Positions 22,623 to 29,673 of a DNA stretch of 64,000 nt are shown one piece after another (the first letter of the stretch is position 1; the number at the start of each line of letters is the position of its first letter). Source of the stretch: Halomonas sp. 'Soap Lake #6' (GTDB lineage Bacteria; Pseudomonadota; Gammaproteobacteria; Pseudomonadales; Halomonadaceae); the NCBI RefSeq assembly GCF_003031405.1, contig NZ_CP020469.1:4650001-4714000 (forward strand), given 5' to 3'. The notes under the pieces were generated by a model. It was not told the origin of the DNA, made no database searches, and saw only the letters and a program-made list of their open reading frames with translations. The position numbers were made by a program, and so were the translations under genes.

Positions 22623-24955
22623 TGAAACAGCTATTACGTATTTTGCTGGCCGCGGTTGGTATTCTAGCAATGGTGGCTGTCGCCGCAGTGGTCTATGTCA
22701 CCACCTTTTTAGACCCAGAAGACTTCAAGCCTCGCTTAACTGCCGTTGTTGAAGAGCAAACCGGGCTTAATCTTGCTCTTGAAGGTCCCATCACATGGTC
22801 ATTTTACCCGCGTATTGGCGTTGGCGTTGAACGTGCACGCGCATGGCTGCCAGAGCAGTCACCTGATGATGCCTCCTTTGCAGCGATTGAGCGAGCAGAA
22901 GTGAGTGTTGCCTTTGCGCCGCTGCTGCGAGGCGAAATTGCTATTGATGGGTTAACCCTTGATGGTATGCGGCTAAATCTTGAGCGTAATGCAGAGGGCG
23001 AAGGTAACTGGCAGTCACTGCTTGATCGCTTGGCAGAGCAAAGTAATGAAACTGCCGAAACCGTGCTGGCGCCTGCAAGCGCGGGGCCTCACGTAGATGC
23101 TGGTAGCTTGTCGGTGGTACTCAACATTGCGAACGTAGAAGTAAAAGGTGCGGATATTCGCTTTCGTGACGAGCAAGAACAAGTGCTATGGCGGGTTCAG
23201 CCTTTGAATGTGTCAGGTAGCAACGTTAACCCGGTACGCTCCTTCCCGTTAAAAACAATGTTTACACTCACCAAACATAATCGCTTGGACGCTGAAGCAT
23301 TGGAGCGCACGCCTGAGCTGACCAGCGAAGTAAATTTGGAAACCCGCTTACGGCTTGGGCTGGATGATGAGCGGCTAACCTTTGAAAATACTCAGCTAAC
23401 TACCCGTACTCGGCGTGCCGATGACAGCGATCCACAGCAACTAAGCCTTAACGCCGCAGAAATCGTAGCCCGTCTGGGTGAGCAGCAGCTCACTATTAAT
23501 GAGGGTGTATTAGAGGCAGGCTTACGCCACCCTGAAAACTGGCAGGGCAGCCTTGCGCTTTCACTGGCGTTTGGTTTGGAGGGGAACTGGGGGACACAAA
23601 CGGCCCAGATTAAAGATGCTCAACTTACTGGGCCAGATGGTTTGAGGGTTAGTGGCCACGTAAATATTGAGCAACTCTGGGATGCACCGCAGTATCGTGG
23701 CCAGATTACCGCGGCGCCTTTTACCCTAAGGCCGTGGTTATCGCGGGCGGGCGTTACACTTAATACGGCTCATGTAGCCGCACTTAGTGATGTAGCAATG
23801 ACTAGCCCGATTGAAGGTAATAGGGAACAAGTCTCTCTACCACGTCTGTCCTTAGTGGTTGATAGCAGTACTTTCACCGGTGCAGCATCTGCTGCGCTGG
23901 ATGGCACGCAGCTAAGCTTCGATTTAGAAGGCGACCAGCTCAACCTTGATCACTACCTTCCAGGGCGTGCGATTGCGCAACAAGCGAGCCGTGGTTTACT
24001 ACGCACCGCTTTCGCGCAAACAGAGGGCGCGCTGTTGCCCCAAGAGTGGCTTAGCACGTTGGCACTTGAGGGTGAACTAAGCCTTAATCAGCTCCAGCTG
24101 GCTGGGCTTACTTTCGGTGAGCCACGCTTAGAGCTACGCGGTGGCGATGGTGTGCATCAGCTATCGGCGTTCGAGTCGCGCTTTTATGGCGGTGAACTCA
24201 ACGCCACTGGAAGCCTTGATGCTAGCGAGAGTGTGCTTCAATGGCAGTTCTCTCCGCGCATTAGCAATGTTCAGGTGGCGCCGCTGATTGAGACTTTTAG
24301 TGAGGAAGCATCGCCGTTGCGTGGGCGCTTCAACTTAGAAGGCGCGCTTACTACCCAGGGGAATACTCGCGACGTGCTCACCAATAATCTTAATGGTGGA
24401 TTAACCGCTAGGCTTACTGACGGCGCTATTTTGGAGACCAATATCTCCCAGGAAATGTGTGAACTTGTCGCCCAGCTAGAAGGTGAGGGTACGCTGCGTG
24501 ACTGGCACCCCGATACGCGTTTTGAGCGCTTTGATGCAACCCTTCAAGTACGCAATGGTGTGGTGTCTAGTGATGACCTACGGATCACGTTGCCAGGGAT
24601 TAATATGCAGGGTGAGGGAGAGCTTGACCTCACTAGTATGAACTTCCTTACCCGGACGAACGCTCGCTTAGTAGATACTGCAGATGCTGCTTGTCGAGTT
24701 AACGCACGTTTAGAAGAGCTACCGCTCCCCGTACTGTGTGAAGGGCATCTGGGAGATGATAAAACCAAATGGTGTCGCTTTGATCGCACGGCCTTCCAAG
24801 CCTCTGTGGTTGACCTGCTGCGTAGCGAGGCTGGTAGCCGCGTAGCAGATGAGCTGGAAGAGCGGTTAGGCGACTCTCTTGACCGTATTGATGAGCGCTT
24901 GGGGGAAGGGGCTGGCCAGGAACTTCGTGAAGGCATCCGCCGCCTGTTTAACTAA
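22622..24955 (+). CDS. AsmA-family envelope protein
   Basis: 777 residues. One N-terminal signal anchor (about 5-29) is followed by a large periplasmic beta-rich part with the AsmA N-terminal pattern DPEDFKPRLTAVVEEQTGLNLALEGPITWSFYPRIGV and a C-terminal AsmA_2-like region. AsmA-like proteins are thought to form bridge-like grooves for phospholipid transport to the outer membrane. The C-terminal 60 residues are a charged helix (EELEERLGDSLDRIDERLGE). A terminator follows. Confidence 0.88.
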   Translation: MKQLLRILLAAVGILAMVAVAAVVYVTTFLDPEDFKPRLTAVVEEQTGLNLALEGPITWSFYPRIGVGVERARAWLPEQSPDDASFAAIERAEVSVAFAPLLRGEIAIDGLTLDGMRLNLERNAEGEGNWQSLLDRLAEQSNETAETVLAPASAGPHVDAGSLSVVLNIANVEVKGADIRFRDEQEQVLWRVQPLNVSGSNVNPVRSFPLKTMFTLTKHNRLDAEALERTPELTSEVNLETRLRLGLDDERLTFENTQLTTRTRRADDSDPQQLSLNAAEIVARLGEQQLTINEGVLEAGLRHPENWQGSLALSLAFGLEGNWGTQTAQIKDAQLTGPDGLRVSGHVNIEQLWDAPQYRGQITAAPFTLRPWLSRAGVTLNTAHVAALSDVAMTSPIEGNREQVSLPRLSLVVDSSTFTGAASAALDGTQLSFDLEGDQLNLDHYLPGRAIAQQASRGLLRTAFAQTEGALLPQEWLSTLALEGELSLNQLQLAGLTFGEPRLELRGGDGVHQLSAFESRFYGGELNATGSLDASESVLQWQFSPRISNVQVAPLIETFSEEASPLRGRFNLEGALTTQGNTRDVLTNNLNGGLTARLTDGAILETNISQEMCELVAQLEGEGTLRDWHPDTRFERFDATLQVRNGVVSSDDLRITLPGINMQGEGELDLTSMNFLTRTNARLVDTADAACRVNARLEELPLPVLCEGHLGDDKTKWCRFDRTAFQASVVDLLRSEAGSRVADELEERLGDSLDRIDERLGEGAGQELREGIRRLFN

Positions 24956-24991
24956 GTTGTCCAACCTGCGTTGATGCAACACAACCTGCAC

Positions 24992-25018
24992 GCGCCGGCC
25001 TTATCGCCGGCGCTTTTT
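24992..25018 (+). terminator. Terminator of the AsmA-family gene
   Basis: Perfect 8-bp stem GCGCCGGC / GCCGGCGC followed by five T. Confidence 0.92.
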
Positions 25019-25044
25019 CATGGTAAGCACCCTCAGGAGAGATC

Positions 25045-26142
25045 ATGGCTGATATGCCGACGCCGTGCCTAGCGGCGGAAGAGTTTCAACGCCGTTTGCT
25101 TAATTGGTTCGATCTGCACGGCCGCCATGATTTGCCGTGGCAATCGCCTCGCAGCGCCTACCGAGTGTGGGTGTCTGAAATCATGCTACAGCAAACCCAA
25201 GTCACCACGGTTATTCCCTATTTCGAGCGTTTTATCGCGCGTTTTCCTACCCTAGCGGCTCTAGCTAATGCCCCCCAGGATGAGGTGCTACACTTTTGGA
25301 CAGGGCTTGGCTACTACGCTCGTGCTCGTAACCTACATAAGGCAGCCCAGGTAGCTTTGCATGAGCATGGCGGCGAGCTGCCCAGCGAAAGCGTTGAGGC
25401 GCTGATGGCGCTACCTGGCATCGGTCGTTCTACTGCTGGTGCGATTATTGCCCAAAGCACTGGCCAGCGGGCGGCGATTTTAGACGGCAACGTTAAGCGC
25501 TCGCTCACCCGGCTGCACGCTATTGCAGGCTGGCCAGGAAAGCCCACAGTAGAGCGCCAACTCTGGTCTCTTGCTGAGTACTATACTCCTGAGACTCGCC
25601 TTGCTGATTTCACCCAGGCAATGATGGATTTCGGGGCAACATTGTGTAAACGCAGCAAACCCGACTGCTTGGTTTGTCCCTTTGACGATGTTTGCCGCGC
25701 CTACGCTCAGGGCGAGCCGCAGCGCTTTCCCGAATCTAAACCTAAAAAGTCCCTGCCTCAGCGAGAAACAATTATGCTGATGCTGCGTGACAGAGAAGGG
25801 AGGGTATGGCTAGAGCAGCGGCCGCCAAGCGGCTTATGGGGTGGCTTGTGGAGCCTGCCTCAGTTTGAGCGCCATAGCGAGCTGAATGACTGGCTAGAAG
25901 ACAATGTGGCTGCTCCCGAGCGCCATGCAGCGCTGCCTAGTTTTACTCACACTTTTAGCCACTTCCGGCTGACGATTACGCCCCAGCCGGTCAGCTGCGA
26001 TAGGCTGAGCGGCGTAAGAGAAAGCGGCGTATGGTATGACGTTAACCGGCCACCTGAGCTAGGCTTAGCAGCACCGGTGAAAGCGTTACTAAGCCAATTG
26101 GCGCCATTTTCCCTGGACTCGACTCCAGGGCCATCGCGTTAA
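25045..26142 (+). CDS. mutY: Adenine DNA glycosylase MutY
   Basis: Removes adenine opposite 8-oxoguanine in base excision repair. 365 residues; CAGGAGAG lies 4-11 bases before the ATG. Visible: catalytic Glu in WVSEIMLQQTQ (about E46), helix-hairpin-helix LPGIGRSTAGAI with the following ILDGNVKR Asp, the iron-sulfur loop C-x6-C-x2-C-x5-C (CKRSKPDCLVCPFDDVC), and a C-terminal NUDIX-like domain recognising 8-oxoG. Forms the usual pair with yggX. Confidence 0.97.
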   Translation: MADMPTPCLAAEEFQRRLLNWFDLHGRHDLPWQSPRSAYRVWVSEIMLQQTQVTTVIPYFERFIARFPTLAALANAPQDEVLHFWTGLGYYARARNLHKAAQVALHEHGGELPSESVEALMALPGIGRSTAGAIIAQSTGQRAAILDGNVKRSLTRLHAIAGWPGKPTVERQLWSLAEYYTPETRLADFTQAMMDFGATLCKRSKPDCLVCPFDDVCRAYAQGEPQRFPESKPKKSLPQRETIMLMLRDREGRVWLEQRPPSGLWGGLWSLPQFERHSELNDWLEDNVAAPERHAALPSFTHTFSHFRLTITPQPVSCDRLSGVRESGVWYDVNRPPELGLAAPVKALLSQLAPFSLDSTPGPSR

Positions 26143-26167
26143 CGCCACAAGCTTGATTCAAATTTCC

Positions 26168-26237
26168 CTTTCGCACGATGTCTTTTGCACTATGTCTTTT
26201 GCACTATGTCTTTCACACTACGCCTTTCGCACTATGT
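26168..26237. repeat. Five 14-bp tandem repeats between mutY and yggX
   Basis: Five head-to-tail copies of CTTTTGCACTATGT with substitutions (26168-26181, 26182-26195, 26196-26209, 26210-26223, 26224-26237). They end about 13 bp before the yggX start and so would form most of its 5' leader. Copies 2 and 3 are identical. Confidence 0.9.
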
Positions 26238-26250
26238 ATAGGAGCAATCC

Positions 26251-26526
26251 ATGAGCCATACGGTTTTTTGCCGCAAGTATCAAAAAGAACTGCCCGCCCT
26301 GCCATTTCCACCGCTACCGGGTAAGCAGGGTCAAGAGATTCAGGCCACGGTTTCCAAGCAAGCCTGGGAAGAGTGGCAGGCCTTGCAAACGCGCTTGATC
26401 AATGAAAAGCATCTAAACATGCTGGATCCTGAGGCGCGGGCCTATCTGATGGAACAGATGCAGCGCTACCTGGACAATGAAGAAACAGACCAGGCAGAAG
26501 GTTATGTACCACCCACCCAGGCCTAG
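26251..26526 (+). CDS. yggX: Probable Fe(2+)-trafficking protein
   Basis: 91-residue cytoplasmic protein of the YggX family, linked to protection of iron-sulfur clusters from oxidative damage. The signature MSHTVFCRKYQKELPALPFPPLPGKQGQ and LINEKHLNMLDPEARAYL are typical. GGAG precedes the ATG. It follows mutY as in many gammaproteobacteria. Confidence 0.96.
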   Translation: MSHTVFCRKYQKELPALPFPPLPGKQGQEIQATVSKQAWEEWQALQTRLINEKHLNMLDPEARAYLMEQMQRYLDNEETDQAEGYVPPTQA

Positions 26527-26705
26527 TATGTGCAGTGTCGTCTAGGCTAGCCTGTAGAAGAAGATCCCTAAAAGCCACGGAAGACGTGGCTTTGGCCCTG
26601 ATGTAATTAGTATCTAGGCTGTCCTAACCGCGTGACTAGAAAGAAAGTTTCACAAAGGTATTGACGAAAAGCGGAGTTTTTAGTTTAATACGCACCGTTG
26701 GCAGC

Positions 26706-26781
26706 GGCCAGATAGCTCAGTTGGTAGAGCAGGGGATTGAAAATCCCCGTGTCGGCGGTTCGATTCCGTCTCTGGCCACCA
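26706..26781 (+). tRNA. tRNA-Phe (GAA)
   Basis: 76 nt including encoded CCA. Acceptor arms GGCCAGA / TCTGGCC, D-loop TAGCTCAGTTGGTAGAGCA, anticodon loop TTGAAAA, T-arm GGTTCGATT. Confidence 0.97.
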
Positions 26782-26786
26782 AACGT

Positions 26787-26861
26787 TGGGGTATCGCCAA
26801 GTGGTAAGGCACCGGTTTTTGGTATCGGCATTCCCAGGTTCGAATCCTGGTACCCCAGCCA
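26787..26861 (+). tRNA. tRNA-Gln (TTG)
   Basis: 75 nt with encoded CCA. Acceptor arms TGGGGTA / TACCCCA, anticodon stem CCGGT / ATCGG (one G:T pair) around loop TTTTGGT, anticodon TTG. Five bases after tRNA-Phe. Confidence 0.96.
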
Positions 26862-26933
26862 TTGCCAACAAGATTTCTTGTTGATTGCAAAGCCTAACAG
26901 CAATGCAGTCATTTTCTCAAGAAAACGTGAAGC

Positions 26934-27009
<76 letters not shown>

Positions 27010-27046
27010 CTAAAAGTGGTTATAAAGCAAAGCGTTAGAGACATTA

Positions 27047-27074
27047 AAAGGCCACCTTAATGGGTGGCCTTTTT
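27047..27074 (+). terminator. Terminator after the tRNA cluster
   Basis: Stem AAGGCCACC / GGTGGCCTT with a short loop, then five T. With A-rich 5' flank it may also end the minus-strand int transcript. Confidence 0.9.
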
Positions 27075-27110
27075 CGTTTCCATAGAACTCTACATAGATC
27101 TTTTCTTTAT

Positions 27111-28259
27111 TCACTCTTCGCCGGGGTGATTAACCAACGGTACGCTTAAATCGTAGGTATCCATCATGGATGCTGAGCGGTGGCCGCTGGCTTCCTGCTT
27201 TTCGTGGCGTGTGCCTTTGGTATCTGTGATACCGCGACGTTTCAGGTCGTGAAGTCCGAAGCGCTCTTCTTCTGTAATTATCCCTTCTTCAATTGCCAGT
27301 TTTATCAGGCGCTGCCATGCCGTATCTAGGCTGGATTTTCGCAGCTCGCCACCATCGGCGGCGACGATTAGTGGGCGGTTTTCTGGATGCATGGGCACCG
27401 GCCTGCCTTTGGCCTTCCAGATCCCGGCGCGGCGCTCGGTTGCCGCTGTCCAGGCGGCGGTTAATCTTGGGTACCAGCGCACGACGTTATCTCTGGAGCC
27501 TTTGCGGCGGTTGGTCATCACGCCTTGGGCGGTGTTGTTGGCATCGGTAAGTGTGACGACTTCAATGCCTCGCAAACGGCATATATAGGCCAGCTCCATA
27601 ACTATCCACAGATACGGCGCGCAAGCGCCTTTTTCGCCGCGTATTCGCTGCCCACGCTGTTGGGCAAATTCGGTTAGTCGGGCGATTGTGGCCAACTCGG
27701 GTAAGCGGCGCTGCTTTCGCTCTTTTGCTGACTCAACACCTTGGGCTGGGTTGCTGTCGCAGTAACCGCGGTTGATGCCCCAGCGGAACAGGCGACGCAA
27801 GTAGCGCAACAAGTGGTTGGCTTTTGATGGCGTGCCTTCGGCGGCGATCTTGTCTACCAGCCTCTGAACCAGCGCAGGTGAGAATTGCTTGGTGGGCAGA
27901 TCCCCCAGCGGCTTGCCAAGCTTGGTAGGCATTTCCAGCAGTGCCGCGCGGCAGTATTCGTAATCCTGCTGAGTTTTTATGGCCAACTCTTTGAGCTGTG
28001 CCGATTCATGAAACTGTTTAGCCAGGTATCGAAGTGTGCGGCGATCAATGCCGCTGCGTTGCTCCATAATGCGATGAAGCTCTGACAGCGTTGCATCGGC
28101 ATCGGCGATACGTTCGGTTTTGAGCTTGCCCGCTTCGTCGCGAAATTGAACGTACCAGCGGCCCCGGCCGCGCTTGTCGTAGTAAACCCCGTTGGGGAGT
28201 TTTGATTGGTTAATGTGCGCGGGTATATCGGGGCTGTGCTTACGGGGGCGTGTCTTCAT
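27111..28259 (-). CDS. int: Phage tyrosine recombinase (integrase)
   Basis: 382 residues. N-terminal Arm-DNA/SAM-like region, then the catalytic domain with Arg230 (CRLRGIEVV), probable Lys253 (RRKGSRDN), His337-x-x-Lys340 (GLHDLKRRG, with Lys in place of the usual second Arg), His360 (ASGHRS) and the nucleophile Tyr369 (MMDTYD). It would catalyse integration and excision at the tRNA-Thr site. Last gene of the minus-strand early operon; its start overlaps the DUF4224 gene by 4 bp. Confidence 0.95.
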   Translation of the reverse strand: MKTRPRKHSPDIPAHINQSKLPNGVYYDKRGRGRWYVQFRDEAGKLKTERIADADATLSELHRIMEQRSGIDRRTLRYLAKQFHESAQLKELAIKTQQDYEYCRAALLEMPTKLGKPLGDLPTKQFSPALVQRLVDKIAAEGTPSKANHLLRYLRRLFRWGINRGYCDSNPAQGVESAKERKQRRLPELATIARLTEFAQQRGQRIRGEKGACAPYLWIVMELAYICRLRGIEVVTLTDANNTAQGVMTNRRKGSRDNVVRWYPRLTAAWTAATERRAGIWKAKGRPVPMHPENRPLIVAADGGELRKSSLDTAWQRLIKLAIEEGIITEEERFGLHDLKRRGITDTKGTRHEKQEASGHRSASMMDTYDLSVPLVNHPGEE

Positions 28260-28465
28260 AGTATGTCGCTAGGGCTAAGCTCTGTTACCTGGGCGGCCTC
28301 AATGCCACCCGCCTTGTTGATCAAGTCGATAGTCGTCCAGGGACCACGGCGGCCATTAAACACGACTACGCCTTGCTCTCTCAGGCAGCGGGCCGCATCA
28401 GCCGAGCGTTGGTAGCCTGTTATCTTCTTGATTTCCTCGCAGTCTAGTACGTTTTGTAGGCTCAT
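28256..28465 (-). CDS. DUF4224-like protein, candidate excisionase
   Basis: 69 residues. The N-terminal NVLDCEEIKKITGYQRSADAARCLREQGVVVF resembles DUF4224 winged-helix proteins, which commonly precede phage integrases and are taken to act as recombination directionality factors. The position, overlapping int, supports the role. No classical cox gene is seen elsewhere in the early operon. Confidence 0.65.
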   Translation of the reverse strand: MSLQNVLDCEEIKKITGYQRSADAARCLREQGVVVFNGRRGPWTTIDLINKAGGIEAAQVTELSPSDIL

Positions 28466-28752
28466 GACTTATTCCTTGCCCGCCAGCGGTTGAAGCGGTT
28501 GCGAATCATGCGGAATGTTTGACGCGCCTGGTAGTTGCTATCCAGCTCGGCACGGCTGTTGATTTGGCAGGCGGCACATAGCCAGTCCCGGGCGTCCTGT
28601 TCGTTGTGGGTGCCGTCGGGCAAGGCGTTGGGCTCAATGCCAAACTTGGCACGGCGGCGTCGGTCCAGGTAGAGCTGGAAAGCGCGATCCTGGCAGAGCA
28701 TGGCGGCTTGGCGTGCCACGGCACTGCCGCGAGTAGGTTGCTTTTGCGTCAC
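28462..28752 (-). CDS. Phage hypothetical protein, basic
   Basis: I favour the GTG at 28752, which overlaps the preceding stop (GTGA) and has AAAGAGG upstream; a start at 28770 is also open. About 96 residues, rich in Arg, ending FRMIRNRFNRWRARNKS. It contains LCAACQINSRAELD, a possible single zinc-knuckle half. I do not recognise the family; it lies in the early operon between the DUF4224 gene and another small gene. Confidence 0.65.
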   Translation of the reverse strand: MTQKQPTRGSAVARQAAMLCQDRAFQLYLDRRRRAKFGIEPNALPDGTHNEQDARDWLCAACQINSRAELDSNYQARQTFRMIRNRFNRWRARNKS

Positions 28753-28985
28753 GGCTGCCTCTTTGAGCAAAGCGCCTGGAGCTGCTGCGCAAGTGGGCAG
28801 GTATGCTCTTGCGCTTTTAGTCCCATTAGCGATATGGCCAGCCCCTCTGCTACCGTCTCTTTGGGGGCGTTGGTGAGTAAGTTATTCCAAACACGCTCGG
28901 CTTGGTCGTAAGGCATTAAATGGCGAGTCTGTTGGGTGACTAGGTACTCAACTGACGATAGGATTTTCTCTTTTTCATCATTCAT
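28749..28985 (-). CDS. Small phage hypothetical protein
   Basis: 78 residues starting MNDEKEKILSSVEYL; a GAGGG site 8 bases upstream favours this ATG over an in-frame one five codons earlier. Mostly helical, no motif recognised. Its start faces that of the plus-strand gene at 28999 across only 13 bp. Confidence 0.65.
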   Translation of the reverse strand: MNDEKEKILSSVEYLVTQQTRHLMPYDQAERVWNNLLTNAPKETVAEGLAISLMGLKAQEHTCPLAQQLQALCSKRQP

Positions 28986-28998
28986 GGTGGGTGCCCTC

Positions 28999-29439
28999 AT
29001 GACGCAAGCGAACAATATTGAAAAATTTGATGAACTGATTGGGCAGGTATTGGCGCGTTTTTACAGCAGCTTCCCGATACCCGTTAACCTGTTGGCCAAA
29101 GACTTTGTCGAGCAGCCAACTCAGTATGATGAAATTGTTCAGTGCGATAGAGCTTCCCCTGATGCAGTCTTCTTTATCGCTACGGTGGAATGGTTGCGCC
29201 GAGCGGGGTATATCCAAGCGGATGAGCAAGATGGCTATGATCGAATCGTTAAGAACGGTGTGCTTACTACCAAAGGGCTTGAACTGTTGAAGATTAAGCC
29301 AACAAACCTTAGCAATGAGCCGAGCTTGGGCGACCAGTTGGCTGACGCTGCCAAAAAGGGTAGTAGTGACGCCGTTCGTAAAGCCGTCACTGAGGTTATG
29401 AGCCTTGGTGCCCGCTTGATGCTGCAAACAATTAATTGA
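28999..29439 (+). CDS. Plus-strand phage hypothetical protein inside the early operon
   Basis: 146 residues from the ATG at 28999 (MTQANNIEKFDELIG). The middle (FFIATVEWLRRAGYI...GVLTTKGLELLKI) looks like a winged-helix fold; the C terminus (SSDAVRKAVTEVMSLGARLM) is an amphipathic helix. It is the only plus-strand gene among the minus-strand replication genes, so it probably has its own promoter. This is the usual profile of a phage moron expressed in the lysogen. Function unknown. Confidence 0.7.
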   Translation: MTQANNIEKFDELIGQVLARFYSSFPIPVNLLAKDFVEQPTQYDEIVQCDRASPDAVFFIATVEWLRRAGYIQADEQDGYDRIVKNGVLTTKGLELLKIKPTNLSNEPSLGDQLADAAKKGSSDAVRKAVTEVMSLGARLMLQTIN

Positions 29440-29443
29440 GCTT

Positions 29444-29659
29444 TCAGCGAACATGTCGCCCCCTTAGCTCACGAATGCCCTGGCATTCGATGCAGGTGGT
29501 GGCCCAGGGTGCGGCTTGGCGGCGGGCGGCTGGGATCTCGTCGCCGCAGTCGTCGCACTCGTTGTTGGTGGCCTGGGTGGCGAGCATGGCGCGGCGTGCC
29601 AGTGTGGCTTCCAGGCTTTGTTGAATGGTGACCGCTGCTCGGTCGGCGTTATCTGCCAT
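29444..29659 (-). CDS. TraR/DksA-type C4 zinc-finger protein
   Basis: 71 residues. A helical start (RAAVTIQQSLEATLARRA) is followed by the C4 finger CDDCGDEIPAARRQ...CIECQ. Like P2 Orf82 and TraR it may bind RNA polymerase in the secondary channel and mimic DksA plus ppGpp. Situated between the replication gene and the plus-strand moron. Confidence 0.85.
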   Translation of the reverse strand: MADNADRAAVTIQQSLEATLARRAMLATQATNNECDDCGDEIPAARRQAAPWATTCIECQGIRELRGRHVR

Positions 29660-29673
29660 CGTTCTTCCTTTGG

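Noticed and set aside
26168..26237. Short repeats near tRNA genes that could be an attachment or integron site
   Set aside because: Units are 14 bp and directly adjacent, with no inverted core typical of attC, and lie before yggX rather than at the tRNA.
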